The translations under genes were made by a program, and so were the position numbers. DNA of 52,028 bases from Pantoea brenneri. Its GTDB lineage: Bacteria; Pseudomonadota; Gammaproteobacteria; Enterobacterales; Enterobacteriaceae. The notes under the pieces were generated by a model. That model was not told the DNA's origin and made no database searches. It worked only from the letters and a program-made list of their open reading frames with translations. The number at the start of each line of letters is the position of its first letter. Position 1 is the stretch's first letter. Positions 1 to 7,873 of the stretch are shown here, piece by piece. The stretch spans positions 1-52,028 of the forward strand of contig MIEI01000029.1 in the NCBI GenBank assembly GCA_002095305.1, read 5' to 3'.

Positions 1-240
1 CTTACTACCGGGCGGTTGAGCAGTCGGCCGGCCAGTCAGAATCACCAGCGCGCGCAGGCCGGAAAGCTGCCGCTGCTGGCGGTCAGTGCCGAACAGGGTT
101 CAATACCGGATATGGCGACCTCGCTGCGTACAGTGGCTGAGCAGGTCAGCGGTGCGGTTATCCTGAACTGCGGTCATTTTATTCCCGATGAGCAGCCGGA
201 AAAATTAGTGGAAATATTAACGGGTTTCTTAACTCATTGA
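1..240 (+). CDS. alpha/beta hydrolase, C-terminal part (5' truncated by window edge)
   Basis: The frame is open from base 1 to a TGA at 238-240 and gives about 79 residues of a C-terminus. It reads like the end of an epoxide hydrolase-like alpha/beta hydrolase: a beta-strand KLPLLAVSAEQGS, then the helix MATSLRTVAEQVSG, then VILNCGHFIPDEQPEKLVE. The His in CGHF sits where the catalytic-triad His of this fold lies. The nucleophile and oxyanion regions lie upstream of the window, so substrate and activity cannot be judged. A TTG at 16 is in frame but is not a credible start for a hydrolase. A decayed relative of this same stretch occurs near 14.3 kb. Confidence 0.8.
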   Translation, partial: LTTGRLSSRPASQNHQRAQAGKLPLLAVSAEQGSIPDMATSLRTVAEQVSGAVILNCGHFIPDEQPEKLVEILTGFLTH

Positions 241-287
241 TCCGATAAGCGGCTAACCATGGCAGTGTGCCTGCCGTATCGCCCCAG

Positions 288-310
288 GCCGCCAGCGGCA
301 GGCTGGCGGC
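288..310. repeat. 9-bp inverted repeat downstream of the hydrolase
   Basis: GCCGCCAGC (288-296) and GCTGGCGGC (302-310) are exact complements around a 5-base loop. The hairpin lies about 50 bp after the hydrolase stop. No T-run follows on either strand, so it is at best a weak terminator. The remaining stretch from 241 to 533 shows no convincing gene. Confidence 0.5.
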
Positions 311-533
311 GTTAAGCGGGACTGCTGATATTCTGAGGCTGATTAAACAGGCTCAGGGTCGGTCCGGTTTTGAGCTGTTTTCTTCAGCCAGAAAATCTTT
401 CTCATCAGCCCGGCAGAGGACGAAAATTCTGTTCTCCTTCAATAAATCGCTGCTGACGTAAATGTGCTTGTCAATTAACGCTAACCTGCCATGCTGGGCC
501 CTCTTTTACCGGGGATGATCCTAATGTGTATTC

Positions 534-695
534 ATGAGGTTCGCTAAATTTCGCTGCCCGTTCTGCGGTGACAGGAAGTTTACCTATTCTCTCCTGTCTG
601 ACATGAAGAAAGGTGCTCACGGAGCAGTCTGTTTTGGATGCGGCAGGCCGGTAACCGTGGCAAATTTTCAGAGGCTTACGCTGGTCAAAAAATAG
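534..695 (+). CDS. small zinc-ribbon protein of the YmcF/YnfQ type
   Basis: This 53-codon ORF starts at ATG 534. It encodes two cysteine pairs, FRCPFC near residues 8-11 and AVCFGC near residues 33-36, which should bind one zinc ion as a zinc ribbon. The layout (FRCPxC, a serine-containing middle, then GAxCxxC followed by a short tail) matches my memory of the E. coli small proteins YmcF and YnfQ, which are encoded beside cold-shock csp genes. No csp gene is visible here. Residue composition is basic and the protein has no signal or membrane segment. The ribosome site is weak (GGGGAT well upstream). The spaced cysteines argue for a real gene; the function is unknown. Confidence 0.6.
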   Translation: MRFAKFRCPFCGDRKFTYSLLSDMKKGAHGAVCFGCGRPVTVANFQRLTLVKK

Positions 696-811
696 CGTAA
701 TCCGACAGAGGTTTTGTTAATTATTTTCAGCCAGTGAACCAGTGAAAATGGTTAATCAGCGTTTCCTCAACCTGATTAACTGCCAAATATAGGTTTTATA
801 GAGTATTTCCC

Positions 812-1177
812 ATGAAAAACGTTGTGTTAAGCATGCTTGCCAAAATCTCTAAAATTGATGCGGCAACCAAACAGTTAACTGCCCGCGTCGAGGCTCAATC
901 GCTTCTGATCAGCGCGCTGGTGCTTGCAGTGAGTAAGCAGGGCGGTGTGACTGAAATGATGGAAAGCGCCGGAAAGGCCATCAATACGATTATTGAGTCC
1001 GTGGATACCGATGAGGTGCTGAAATCGGATGCGGCCATTCTGCTGCACGAACTGCAGGACTTACTCATGATGGCCCGGACTGTTGATGGTGCCGCGGCTG
1101 AAATCGATCAGGATGGGCTTTCTGACATCACCGGCGTTTCTGCCGCAGAGGATGTGCAGCGTAAAAACGAGCAGTAG
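812..1177 (+). CDS. iraP: IraP-like anti-adaptor (sigma-S stabilising) protein
   Basis: The 121-residue product opens with MKNVVLSMLAKISKI and continues as a predicted helix (TKQLTARVEAQSLLISALVLAV). This parallels E. coli IraP, an 86-residue protein beginning MKNLIAELLFKLAQK with a QVEALEIIVTAML helix. In the family, IraP binds RssB during phosphate starvation and stops it delivering RpoS to ClpXP. The present protein is longer by an acidic C-terminal tail (about residues 90-121). The start ATG follows GAGTAT at a plausible distance. It acts in the cytosol if the assignment holds. It is monocistronic, and a strong hairpin lies 65 bp downstream. I trust the family by pattern, not by alignment. 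Confidence 0.65.
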   Translation: MKNVVLSMLAKISKIDAATKQLTARVEAQSLLISALVLAVSKQGGVTEMMESAGKAINTIIESVDTDEVLKSDAAILLHELQDLLMMARTVDGAAAEIDQDGLSDITGVSAAEDVQRKNEQ

Positions 1178-1693
1178 CCGGATACCTGCCGGGCTAACCG
1201 CCGCTTATTACTCCCGCAATCTCTGTACCAACGACTATCAACGTTTCCCGGGGAGATGCCCCGGGAAACGAACCCGCGTAGTGTGCACGCCATTAAGCAT
1301 TACGACGGTTACGTACTTTACCGTGCCACATCCGGTAGCAGGCAACCTGGGTAAGCAGACAGAACCTGCTGCGCGGTAGCGTATCAACAGGTTGCTGCAC
1401 CAACCATAATCTGCCTGTGCTACTCCGCTTCCGTCCCGACCGCTTTACTCACCCGATTGGCCGTTGCCCGCTTATAACACCTCTCCGGCCGGTTTAACTC
1501 AGCAGATCGCATTGGCAACTGATGCCGGAACGTTCAGCATCTTAGTAAATATCAGCGCTAAGGCGATGACCGATAACCGGTTCCACAGACCAGCAAGAGC
1601 CTCGTGGCGATCCGTGACGGGCATCATGGCAGGAAGAATCTTAAAGCCGCCTGTCAGAGTATTTTTTGGCAGGCCAGTAAGCGTCTGGCATAG
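1178..1693. other. 516-bp stretch without a recognised gene
   Basis: Short open frames exist on both strands here, but none has a ribosome site, domain or plausible composition. The only clear structures are the 12-bp hairpin at 1242-1270 and an imperfect inverted repeat around 1340-1405 (AGCAGGCAACCTG against CAGGTTGCTGC). Nothing else is supported. Confidence 0.5.
1242..1270. terminator. perfect 12-bp hairpin after iraP (no T-run)
   Basis: CGTTTCCCGGGG (1242-1253) pairs exactly with CCCCGGGAAACG (1259-1270) around the loop AGATG. It follows the iraP stop by 65 bp, in the position of a terminator. Neither strand has a T-tract after the stem, so it may be a factor-dependent terminator, a 3'-end stabiliser or a protein-binding site. 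Confidence 0.45.
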
Positions 1694-2224
1694 TTAAGGC
1701 TGAATCGCTTTACCCTGCTCATCAAGCAGATCGGTCAGGAGTGCCGTGCCATCGCTCCCGACGCGGAACGCCCCGTAACGTGCCTGCGCGAAACGCTCGC
1801 CATGGCCTTCCTGAAAGAACCAGGCGTTGGTGCCGACGGTCAGCGAGCCAGAATGTTGATGGTATTTCACCCGTAGCTGATTCGCCTGCAGAGGCTCACC
1901 GTGATCAAACCGGGCCTGAGTCGCATGACGCTGCGCATCGAGGTCAACAATCAGCGTCCCGCTGGTGGGCAGGCAGGGCGCTGACAGGGTCGCGCCGCAG
2001 GTCTCAGCCTGCTGATACAACCTCAGTTCCAGAGGTCGGGTCAGGGCATAATTCAGCGCCATGTAATCACCCTGCATCAGGGATCGCGGGTCAACCGGCG
2101 CAAGGGGTAAAATCATGACCGCGCCCTGTTTCAGCACCTGCTCTTTTTGCCAGATGCTGACATTGACGGCCACCAGCGCCAGCGCTATCACTGCGCCTGC
2201 CAGCCATCGGCTCTGTTTACGCAT
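1694..2224 (-). CDS. GDYXXLXY domain membrane-anchored protein
   Basis: The product has 176 residues. A single hydrophobic segment (WLAGAVIALALVAVNVSIW, about residues 7-25) anchors the N-terminus, and the rest is probably periplasmic. The name-giving motif is present as MQGDYMALNY near residues 51-60, preceded by PLAPVDPRSL. The ATG at 2224 lies inside the last codons of the upstream DUF2157/DUF4401 gene and overlaps it by 8 bp, so the two are translationally coupled. This pairing with a DUF2157 or DUF4401 membrane protein is common in proteobacteria; the biochemical role is not known. A longer in-frame start at 2299 is less likely because it would extend deep into the upstream gene. Confidence 0.85.
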   Translation of the reverse strand: MRKQSRWLAGAVIALALVAVNVSIWQKEQVLKQGAVMILPLAPVDPRSLMQGDYMALNYALTRPLELRLYQQAETCGATLSAPCLPTSGTLIVDLDAQRHATQARFDHGEPLQANQLRVKYHQHSGSLTVGTNAWFFQEGHGERFAQARYGAFRVGSDGTALLTDLLDEQGKAIQP

Positions 2225-4424
2225 TCTCACTGGCACCTCCGATTGGTGCGGGTAACACTTTTTTGACTCCCCATACCAGCCCCAGTAAAACCAGACCACC
2301 GACCATCAGCAGCAGGGATTTCTGCAGCAGAGTAACCGCCAGGAAGTAATACCAGCCAATGACATACAGCACCATGAAACCGCCACTGACCACCAGTAAT
2401 CCCTGACTTCCCTGATAACGCGCCATCAGAATAAACCACAGGCCCAGTCCAATACCCGGTGCATAGAGGGCGACAGCCCCGCAGATCAGGGCGGCGGGCA
2501 GTGTGATAATCGAAAACAGCGACTGGCCATTCCTTTTCTGACTGAGTGCACTCAGCACTAAGCCTGCCGCGATCCCTGTGCCTGTCGCAGACTGAAGCGT
2601 AGTCAACTGCGCAGTTGACCAGATGAAATCCGTGAGATACGCCGCGTTTATCCCGAGGAAACTCAGCAACATCAGACCAGCCGGGATGCCATACAGCAGG
2701 GGATGTACCGCGTCAGCATACGGCCCTGCCTGTAACCTCAGCTGATGACTGACGATCCACAGCCACCAACACGTTATCGCCGCCACCACTCCGCAAACAG
2801 CAAGGCGGCCAGCCGTCGGCGACAGGGACAGCCGGGCCAGAGAATGGCCCGCCAGCACCAGAAAAAAGGTCAGGGCAGTGATGGCCATAAATCGATAAGT
2901 GCGGTCGGGCATAACCACCGCCATCGCGGCCAGGATCGGCACTGCACACAGTGAACTGAGCATAAGGAAGCTGACGTCATTGCTGTGGATTTGCAGCAGA
3001 ACGCCGGATATCAGCCCGCAGGTCGCCGCAATTGCCCATGCCAGCCCGAGGTGATGTTTACCGTCACGCTGACTGCGCAGCAGGCCGCGCGCAATGACGG
3101 CGAGCAGCAGTGAAGGAAGAATAAGGGTGGCGGCATTCGGTTGGTCGAGTAAGTCAGCGGTATAGAGCAGCAGTATCAGCAGTAACAGAATGAGGATCGC
3201 TGCGATCCAGCCACCGACGCTTAGCGCCAGCCTCAGATACCAGGGCAGGTCGGAGGCGAGATCGCGTTGCTGAATTTCTTCAATCTGCGAGGCGCTTAGC
3301 AAACCCTGCTGACGCAACGTGTCTGTCAGTAAGGTCAGCCTGGCCGGAACCCGATCGATCGGCTCCTTTTCAACCATTTTGCGTTGCCACTTCAGCAGGA
3401 TAGAGCCATTTACCGCCAGCCAGAATGCCATCAGGGCACCGGTCAAAAACAGATCGCCCGTATCGTAGGCGTAAAGAAATAACCGCATGATTAGCGCACA
3501 ACCAACAACAGTCAGACTGGCGATGCCCAGCGTCAGCATGCAGAGATCCTGATAGCGGTAACGGTACAGGTAATAACCTGCCAGCAGGGTGATCGCCCAG
3601 CCGACCGTGATGTAAGTAAAGTGGTTGTTACCGTCCCAGTCAGAAATGTTCCCGGCCACGATGGTGGTCAGCAGCAGCAGTAAAAATCCAGCCATCATCC
3701 GTGAGAACCAGCGGCTTGCCAGCCAGCTCTCAGGATGATGCGTTATCGCCCGCCAGGCCAGCGCTTCCCTGATAATCAGGCAGGCGGCCAGCAGCGCCAG
3801 ATATCCGTGAAGCACCGCCGACGGGAGTCGGGTGAAGCTGTCAGACACGGCGAGATCCAGTAGTGAGGTCGGCATCGTGGTGTAATAGAGCTGGAACGCC
3901 AGGTTAGCGACCAGCCAGCTGCAAAACCACAGGCTGTTTTGCCGGGCAATCAGCGCCAGCGGCAGAAGAACGTATAGCCAGGCCCGGAATAGCTCCCAGC
4001 TGTCAGCCCCGGTCTGATAAATCTGCCCATAAAGCGCAAACAGGGCGCCGAAACTTAACCCTGCTGCCAGCAATGCGCTGCGTGCCAGCGTGCTGTACCA
4101 GCGCCACCAGACCACCACCGCCAGCGCGACGATCAGCAGTTCGGCCAGGGCAAATTTCGCCATCTTCGGCAGCCACGCCCAGTTCCAGGCAATAAAGAAC
4201 ACCGATCCGGCAACCAGTGACAGTAATCCCAGACAGCAAAGAACCGGGATAAGAAACTGACGCCATTGAGTATCTGACGGTCTGATACCACAAAAAGCAT
4301 AGATACGCTGGCAGGTCTCCGGGGTCAGGCTTCCTCTTTTCACCAGGCGTGCAGTCTGACGGCAAAGATACTCTGCCGTGCGTGACGGCATACCGGTTAT
4401 GCCCTCGGGTGCAATCTCCCTCAT
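2217..4424 (-). CDS. DUF2157 and DUF4401 domain multi-pass membrane protein
   Basis: The product has 735 residues with close to twenty hydrophobic segments. The N-terminal part (about 20-160) has the DUF2157 pattern: a short soluble helix (LVKRGSLTPETCQRIYAF) followed by paired membrane spans. The C-terminal half (about 380-710) resembles DUF4401, starting with its own soluble region (TLRQQGLLSASQIEEIQQ). The start at 4424 has AGGGA four bases upstream. It is the first gene of a two-gene operon with the GDYXXLXY protein, overlapping it by 8 bp. It probably works in the inner membrane, but substrate and function are unknown. The fused domain arrangement itself is known in this family. Confidence 0.8.
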   Translation of the reverse strand: MREIAPEGITGMPSRTAEYLCRQTARLVKRGSLTPETCQRIYAFCGIRPSDTQWRQFLIPVLCCLGLLSLVAGSVFFIAWNWAWLPKMAKFALAELLIVALAVVVWWRWYSTLARSALLAAGLSFGALFALYGQIYQTGADSWELFRAWLYVLLPLALIARQNSLWFCSWLVANLAFQLYYTTMPTSLLDLAVSDSFTRLPSAVLHGYLALLAACLIIREALAWRAITHHPESWLASRWFSRMMAGFLLLLLTTIVAGNISDWDGNNHFTYITVGWAITLLAGYYLYRYRYQDLCMLTLGIASLTVVGCALIMRLFLYAYDTGDLFLTGALMAFWLAVNGSILLKWQRKMVEKEPIDRVPARLTLLTDTLRQQGLLSASQIEEIQQRDLASDLPWYLRLALSVGGWIAAILILLLLILLLYTADLLDQPNAATLILPSLLLAVIARGLLRSQRDGKHHLGLAWAIAATCGLISGVLLQIHSNDVSFLMLSSLCAVPILAAMAVVMPDRTYRFMAITALTFFLVLAGHSLARLSLSPTAGRLAVCGVVAAITCWWLWIVSHQLRLQAGPYADAVHPLLYGIPAGLMLLSFLGINAAYLTDFIWSTAQLTTLQSATGTGIAAGLVLSALSQKRNGQSLFSIITLPAALICGAVALYAPGIGLGLWFILMARYQGSQGLLVVSGGFMVLYVIGWYYFLAVTLLQKSLLLMVGGLVLLGLVWGVKKVLPAPIGGASENA

Positions 4425-4621
4425 ACTTTCCCTGCCTCTGTTTGCGGAGTTACTTTTAATGTTAACGACGGGTCTTCCCTGCGATCAATCCGCGTGTCGG
4501 TGAGTAACACTCTGCTGAGCGGCAGAGCCGCGGATAAGTTTGCTGAATAAATGTAATCATCTTTTCGCGGACATAACAGCGTCAGTCAAAGGCGACTGGT
4601 GAACCCGGATCGCAGGATGAT

Positions 4622-5002
4622 TCAGCAAACCTCTTCTGCATGCCGGGAATCATACCGCAACTGAGCCTGCTCCATTTCCGCACCATGTTTTAGCGCCCAT
4701 CCATACAGCGCACTAAAAGGCTCCTGAAGCGTCTGTGCCAGTGATGTAAGACTGTACTCCACACTCACCGGCGAAGTCGGCAGTACCTTTCGATGCACCA
4801 ATCCATTGCGCTCAAGCCGCTTAAGCGCATCAGACAAGGCTTTGTGCGTAATCCCATCCAGTCGGCGGCGAAGTTCATTGAAGCGCACGGGTTCACTACA
4901 AAGTACGGTGAGAATTAAAATTGACCATTTATTGGTGATGTTCTCCAGCACCGGTCGGGTTTTTCCTATTTCTGTCAGATCATTACTCTCAATTTGAGCC
5001 AT
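4622..5002 (-). CDS. HxlR-family winged-helix transcriptional regulator
   Basis: The 126-residue protein carries the HxlR pattern: TRPVLENITNKWSILILTVL, then RFNELRRRLDGITHKALSDALKRLERNG, then a wing with VEYSLTSLAQTL. This is a winged helix that binds DNA as a dimer; many members respond to electrophiles or aldehydes. I chose the ATG at 5002, which has GAGGA upstream; a TTG at 5035 is in frame but less likely. It diverges from the SDR gene at 5102 across a 99-bp, AT-rich gap, so it most likely controls that gene and itself. This pair looks less GC-rich than the surrounding genes, which may indicate separate acquisition. Confidence 0.85.
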   Translation of the reverse strand: MAQIESNDLTEIGKTRPVLENITNKWSILILTVLCSEPVRFNELRRRLDGITHKALSDALKRLERNGLVHRKVLPTSPVSVEYSLTSLAQTLQEPFSALYGWALKHGAEMEQAQLRYDSRHAEEVC

Positions 5003-5101
5003 AGCGATATATTCCTCGATACCTGATATAAACAAAGTGCGTAATTGTTATTAAGTATAAAAATTATATCATCTGTTTTCCATCCCGACAGGAGTGAGCA
5101 G

Positions 5102-5833
5102 ATGCGTAGATTAGAGAATAAAGTTGCCCTGATACTCGGCGGAGCAAAAGGCATTGGTCTGGCTATCAGCCAGCGATTTGCCAGTGAAGGTGCAACGACC
5201 TGGCTGACCTCGCGCCGAAATGAGGAGTTAGCAGCAGCCAGCCACACCATAAAGGGCACCGCCAGGCCCGTTCGTGCTGATGTCAGCCAGATAAGCGAAC
5301 TGACGCGGATAGTTGATGTAATCAGGGCAGAGTCTGGCCAGATAGATGTGCTGGTCATCAATGCCGGAATGGCAGAATACTCGACGATTGATGACGTCAC
5401 CCCGGCACATTTTGATGCTATTTTCGGCCTGAATGTGCGCTCACCACTTTTTGCTATGCAGGCAGCACTTCCCCTGATGAAGAAGGGCGCGAGCGTCGTT
5501 TTGATCGGGTCGATTGCCGATGTGATTGGCACGCCGGGATATGGCGTATATGGCGCCAGTAAAGCAGCACTTCGTTCTTTTGCCCGCACATGGACAAAAG
5601 AACTCTCCGCCCGTGGCATTCGAATAAATGTTGTCGCCCCTGGCCCCATCGATACGGAAATGATGCTTGCGGCCTCTGAAGAGCTACGTAATGGGATAAT
5701 CAGCACCATTCCGTTATCAAGAATGGGCAGGCCTGAAGAAGTTGCCAGTGCTGCACTATTCCTCGCAAGCGATGAAAGCAGTTATATAGCCGGAGCAGAA
5801 ATCTGTGTGGATGGTGGGATGACGCAAGTCTGA
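5102..5833 (+). CDS. SDR-family NAD(P)-dependent oxidoreductase
   Basis: This 243-residue protein is a classical short-chain dehydrogenase. The cofactor motif is GGAKGIGLA near residues 14-22, the catalytic serine lies in VLIGSIAD, and the Tyr-x-x-x-Lys pair is in YGASKAAL. The C-terminus GAEICVDGGMTQV is typical. The ATG at 5102 follows AGGAG at the right distance; the open frame extends further upstream but without a ribosome site. It is transcribed divergently from the HxlR regulator, which suggests induction by a carbonyl or quinone-like substrate. The specific substrate cannot be read from the sequence. A good terminator follows. Confidence 0.88.
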   Translation: MRRLENKVALILGGAKGIGLAISQRFASEGATTWLTSRRNEELAAASHTIKGTARPVRADVSQISELTRIVDVIRAESGQIDVLVINAGMAEYSTIDDVTPAHFDAIFGLNVRSPLFAMQAALPLMKKGASVVLIGSIADVIGTPGYGVYGASKAALRSFARTWTKELSARGIRINVVAPGPIDTEMMLAASEELRNGIISTIPLSRMGRPEEVASAALFLASDESSYIAGAEICVDGGMTQV

Positions 5834-5884
5834 TCAATGATGTTCAGTTTTACTAACACCAGAGAAAGGCTGAATGAGAAACGA

Positions 5885-5911
5885 ACCGGGCTATTACCCG
5901 GTTTTATCTTT
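5885..5911 (+). terminator. intrinsic terminator after the SDR gene
   Basis: ACCGGG (5885-5890) and CCCGGT (5897-5902) form a 6-bp stem with a 6-base loop, followed by TTTATCTTT. It lies 50 bp past the SDR stop and just before the convergent tetR stop. Confidence 0.75.
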
Positions 5912-5936
5912 CGCCAAAGCGGGTCGCTGTCAGTGG

Positions 5937-6500
5937 CTATGCAGGCAGAGGTCCTGATGCGCGGTATGAATCGACCAGGGCATCGAAAAGCGAGATATCC
6001 GAGCGACTTCTGGCAAAAAGCTGGGCACCCACAATAGCGGCGAAAATTGCACGTGCTCTGGATTCACTCTCACTTGATTCGCACACCTTCGCAGCCACCA
6101 GAAGCTTACTGAGCCACGCAATGTTTACTTCAGCAAATTTCTGGATTTCATTGGTCATTTCAACCGGCAAAGTATCTGTTTCAGCGCCCATGAAACTGCC
6201 CAGGCAGAGACGATTGTCGGCCTCAAGCGATCTGCGGAAGATTTCAGGAAAGCGACGCAGCGCGTCAATCGGAGATGGGCTTTCTGATTCGATCATCTCG
6301 AGTGCGAGCGCACCGTCCTCCCAATAGCGTCTGGCAACGGCAATACCCAGATCGGCTTTGCTGGGAAAATGGTAGTAAATACTCGCCGCTTTGATACCAA
6401 CAGCTTCCGCGAGGTCGCGGAAATTCAAACCATTGTAGCCCTGCGATTGGGCAATTTTTTTAGCCGCCAACAAAATGGCTTCCTTAGAATTGACGCTCAT
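5937..6500 (-). CDS. TetR/AcrR-family transcriptional regulator
   Basis: The 187-residue protein has the TetR helix-turn-helix at its N-terminus: AILLAAKKIAQSQGYNGLNF, DLAEAVGIKAASIYYHF, then PSKADLG. The remaining helices form the ligand-binding and dimer domain. AAAGG sits 7 bases before the ATG at 6500. It lies downstream of a glutathione transferase gene on the same strand but has its own promoter region, with an inverted TACCT/AGGTA element at 6559-6578 that resembles the palindromes before the transferase gene. Autorepression and control of the transferase are therefore likely. The ligand is unknown. Confidence 0.88.
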   Translation of the reverse strand: MSVNSKEAILLAAKKIAQSQGYNGLNFRDLAEAVGIKAASIYYHFPSKADLGIAVARRYWEDGALALEMIESESPSPIDALRRFPEIFRRSLEADNRLCLGSFMGAETDTLPVEMTNEIQKFAEVNIAWLSKLLVAAKVCESSESESRARAIFAAIVGAQLFARSRSDISLFDALVDSYRASGPLPA

Positions 6501-6545
6501 CTTTGTGCCTTTCGTCCAGGGACGATCTGTTCAATAAAGAAGGCT

Positions 6546-6580
6546 ATTTTACAGCAAATACCTACCGTGTGACAGGTAGA
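6546..6580 (-). promoter_or_regulatory. putative tetR promoter with operator-like inverted repeat
   Basis: On the minus strand a -10 like TAAAAT (6551-6546) stands before tetR. The stretch 6559-6578 contains TACCT and AGGTA as exact inverted arms spaced by 10 bases, and would lie between -10 and -35. The arms share the ACCTA/TAGGT core with the two sites in front of the transferase gene. Confidence 0.5.
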
Positions 6581-6748
6581 TTATCAGGCAGAGCACGGCG
6601 TTCAATACGACCAGGGTGCTCAGGCAGAAGCCGTTCCATCATGGTTCAGAAAGCGGCATCGCCAGCCGATACTAGCGGGACCACTACGGTCACCGGGAAA
6701 GTTAAAGGATGGCGATCCCGGCGTACCGGCGTTTTCATTGAGAAGCTA

Positions 6749-7450
6749 TTACCGGGCTGGCGAATCCAGCTCAGGAATGCCGCTGCTGCGATCGGCGTAG
6801 GCTGCCTGGAAAGCAGGACGTTTTGTCCAGCGCTGCCAGTACGCATCCAGGAACTCAAAACGCTCGTCCAGTGGTGTGGCATTGACCGGGAATTTCGAGA
6901 AGGCGATGGCGGTTGCCAGCGTAATGTCCGAGAAGGTCGGGGCATCGCCGCCGAGCAGCCATTCGCGGCCGTCTGACAGATGACGATTGACCAGGGCGGC
7001 GTGCGCCAGCGCTTCCTTACGGCAGTGTTCGCCCCAGGCCTCATTTTTGGTCAGTTCCAGCTTGAAGCCGAGTCCGGTGTGCAGCACATGGAACGCGGTT
7101 ACGATACGGTACAGGATGTGCACCCAAATCCGGTTATCCCACATGTTATCCAGACCCTGTTCCAGTGCGGTCTCTCCCATGATCTTGCGACCGGGATACG
7201 CCTGATCAAGATAACGAACGATGGCAGCCGTTTCGGAGATGTAGCTACCGTCAGCCAGTTGCAGAGTAGGCGTTTCGCCCCACGTATTCATATTCAAATG
7301 ACGCCAGCCACGCTGTTCTCCGACAGGAGACATGTCATAGATGGTCTCGGCAAAATGGTCAGCGATGCCTTTTTCGTGCATGAACAGACGCAGACGCTGT
7401 GGATTCGGAAAGGCTGAAGGCGAAGTGAAAAGCTGAAGTTTAGTTGTCAT
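6749..7450 (-). CDS. glutathione S-transferase family protein
   Basis: This 233-residue protein starts with a thioredoxin-like domain (KLQLFTSPSAFPNPQRLRLF; GETPTLQLADGSYISETAAI, where the SETAAI serine-glutamate step binds the glutathione gamma-Glu). A helical C-terminal domain follows, with DAPTFSDITLATAIAF near residues 175-190, as usual in GSTs. It is cytosolic. I chose ATG 7450, eight bases after AAGGA; the ATG at 7456 is too close to it. Two palindromes flank a good promoter upstream and match one before the neighbouring tetR, so the gene is probably induced when TetR binds an electrophile or similar compound. Confidence 0.87.
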   Translation of the reverse strand: MTTKLQLFTSPSAFPNPQRLRLFMHEKGIADHFAETIYDMSPVGEQRGWRHLNMNTWGETPTLQLADGSYISETAAIVRYLDQAYPGRKIMGETALEQGLDNMWDNRIWVHILYRIVTAFHVLHTGLGFKLELTKNEAWGEHCRKEALAHAALVNRHLSDGREWLLGGDAPTFSDITLATAIAFSKFPVNATPLDERFEFLDAYWQRWTKRPAFQAAYADRSSGIPELDSPAR

Positions 7451-7481
7451 GGTCATGATCCTTAAAGTTGGGGGCTGAGTT

Positions 7482-7503
7482 ATCTAACTAACGTTAGGTA
7501 GAT
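7482..7503. promoter_or_regulatory. 22-bp near-perfect palindrome, probable TetR operator
   Basis: ATCTAACTAAC (7482-7492) and GTTAGGTAGAT (7493-7503) are complementary at 10 of 11 positions. The site covers the expected transcription start of the transferase gene, just after the -10 box, where a bound repressor would block transcription. Confidence 0.7.
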
Positions 7504-7505
7504 AA

Positions 7506-7534
7506 ACCTTAGCGGGTGATTCGATAGGCGTCAA
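7506..7534 (-). promoter_or_regulatory. sigma-70 type promoter of the glutathione transferase gene
   Basis: Reading the minus strand, TTGACG (7534-7529) is followed after 17 bases by TAAGGT (7511-7506). Palindromes sit on both sides of this promoter. Confidence 0.65.
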
Positions 7535-7536
7535 CA

Positions 7537-7561
7537 CCTATCTAACACTTGTTAGGTAAAT
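7537..7561. promoter_or_regulatory. second operator-like palindrome upstream of the -35 box
   Basis: CTAAC (7542-7546) and GTTAG (7551-7555) flank ACTT. The wider arms ATCTAAC (7540-7546) and GTTAGGT (7551-7557) agree at 6 of 7 positions. The half-sites match those of the palindrome at 7482-7503. Confidence 0.6.
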
Positions 7562-7873
7562 ATTTTTTGTGCCGTCCCGGTTGATACGCTATTTCAGCGT
7601 CTGCCTGGCTGAAGGCAGGGGCAGAATGACGCCAGACGGTCGAACGAAGATGAATGACGGGTAAGGTCGAATGCAAACGGGTAGTCAGATAGGTGGCATG
7701 ACGTGAAGTTAACGCGATAGCTGATACTGACTATGCGATGCCGCAGAGGTATCGGAGTGGGTGAGGTAGCGTCGGTTTAAAGCGGACGATGGGTCTGAAC
7801 CGCTCGGTGTACGCTTAGCGTTAATCCGTAACCCGTTTTAACGGGTACGCTGGCCGAATCAGCTGAGTTAATT
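7562..7873. other. 312-bp stretch without a recognised gene
   Basis: No credible coding frame is seen between the transferase regulatory region and the LysR stop. A small hairpin, ACCCGTT (7831-7837) with AACGGGT (7840-7846), lies just beyond the 3' end of the lysR gene but has no T-run. Confidence 0.4.

Noticed and set aside
1464..1697. 77-codon plus-strand frame in the gene-poor stretch
   Set aside because: No ribosome site, no recognisable domain, unusual composition.
4975..5709. 244-codon minus-strand frame
   Set aside because: Antisense shadow of the SDR gene, which has a ribosome site and full catalytic motifs.
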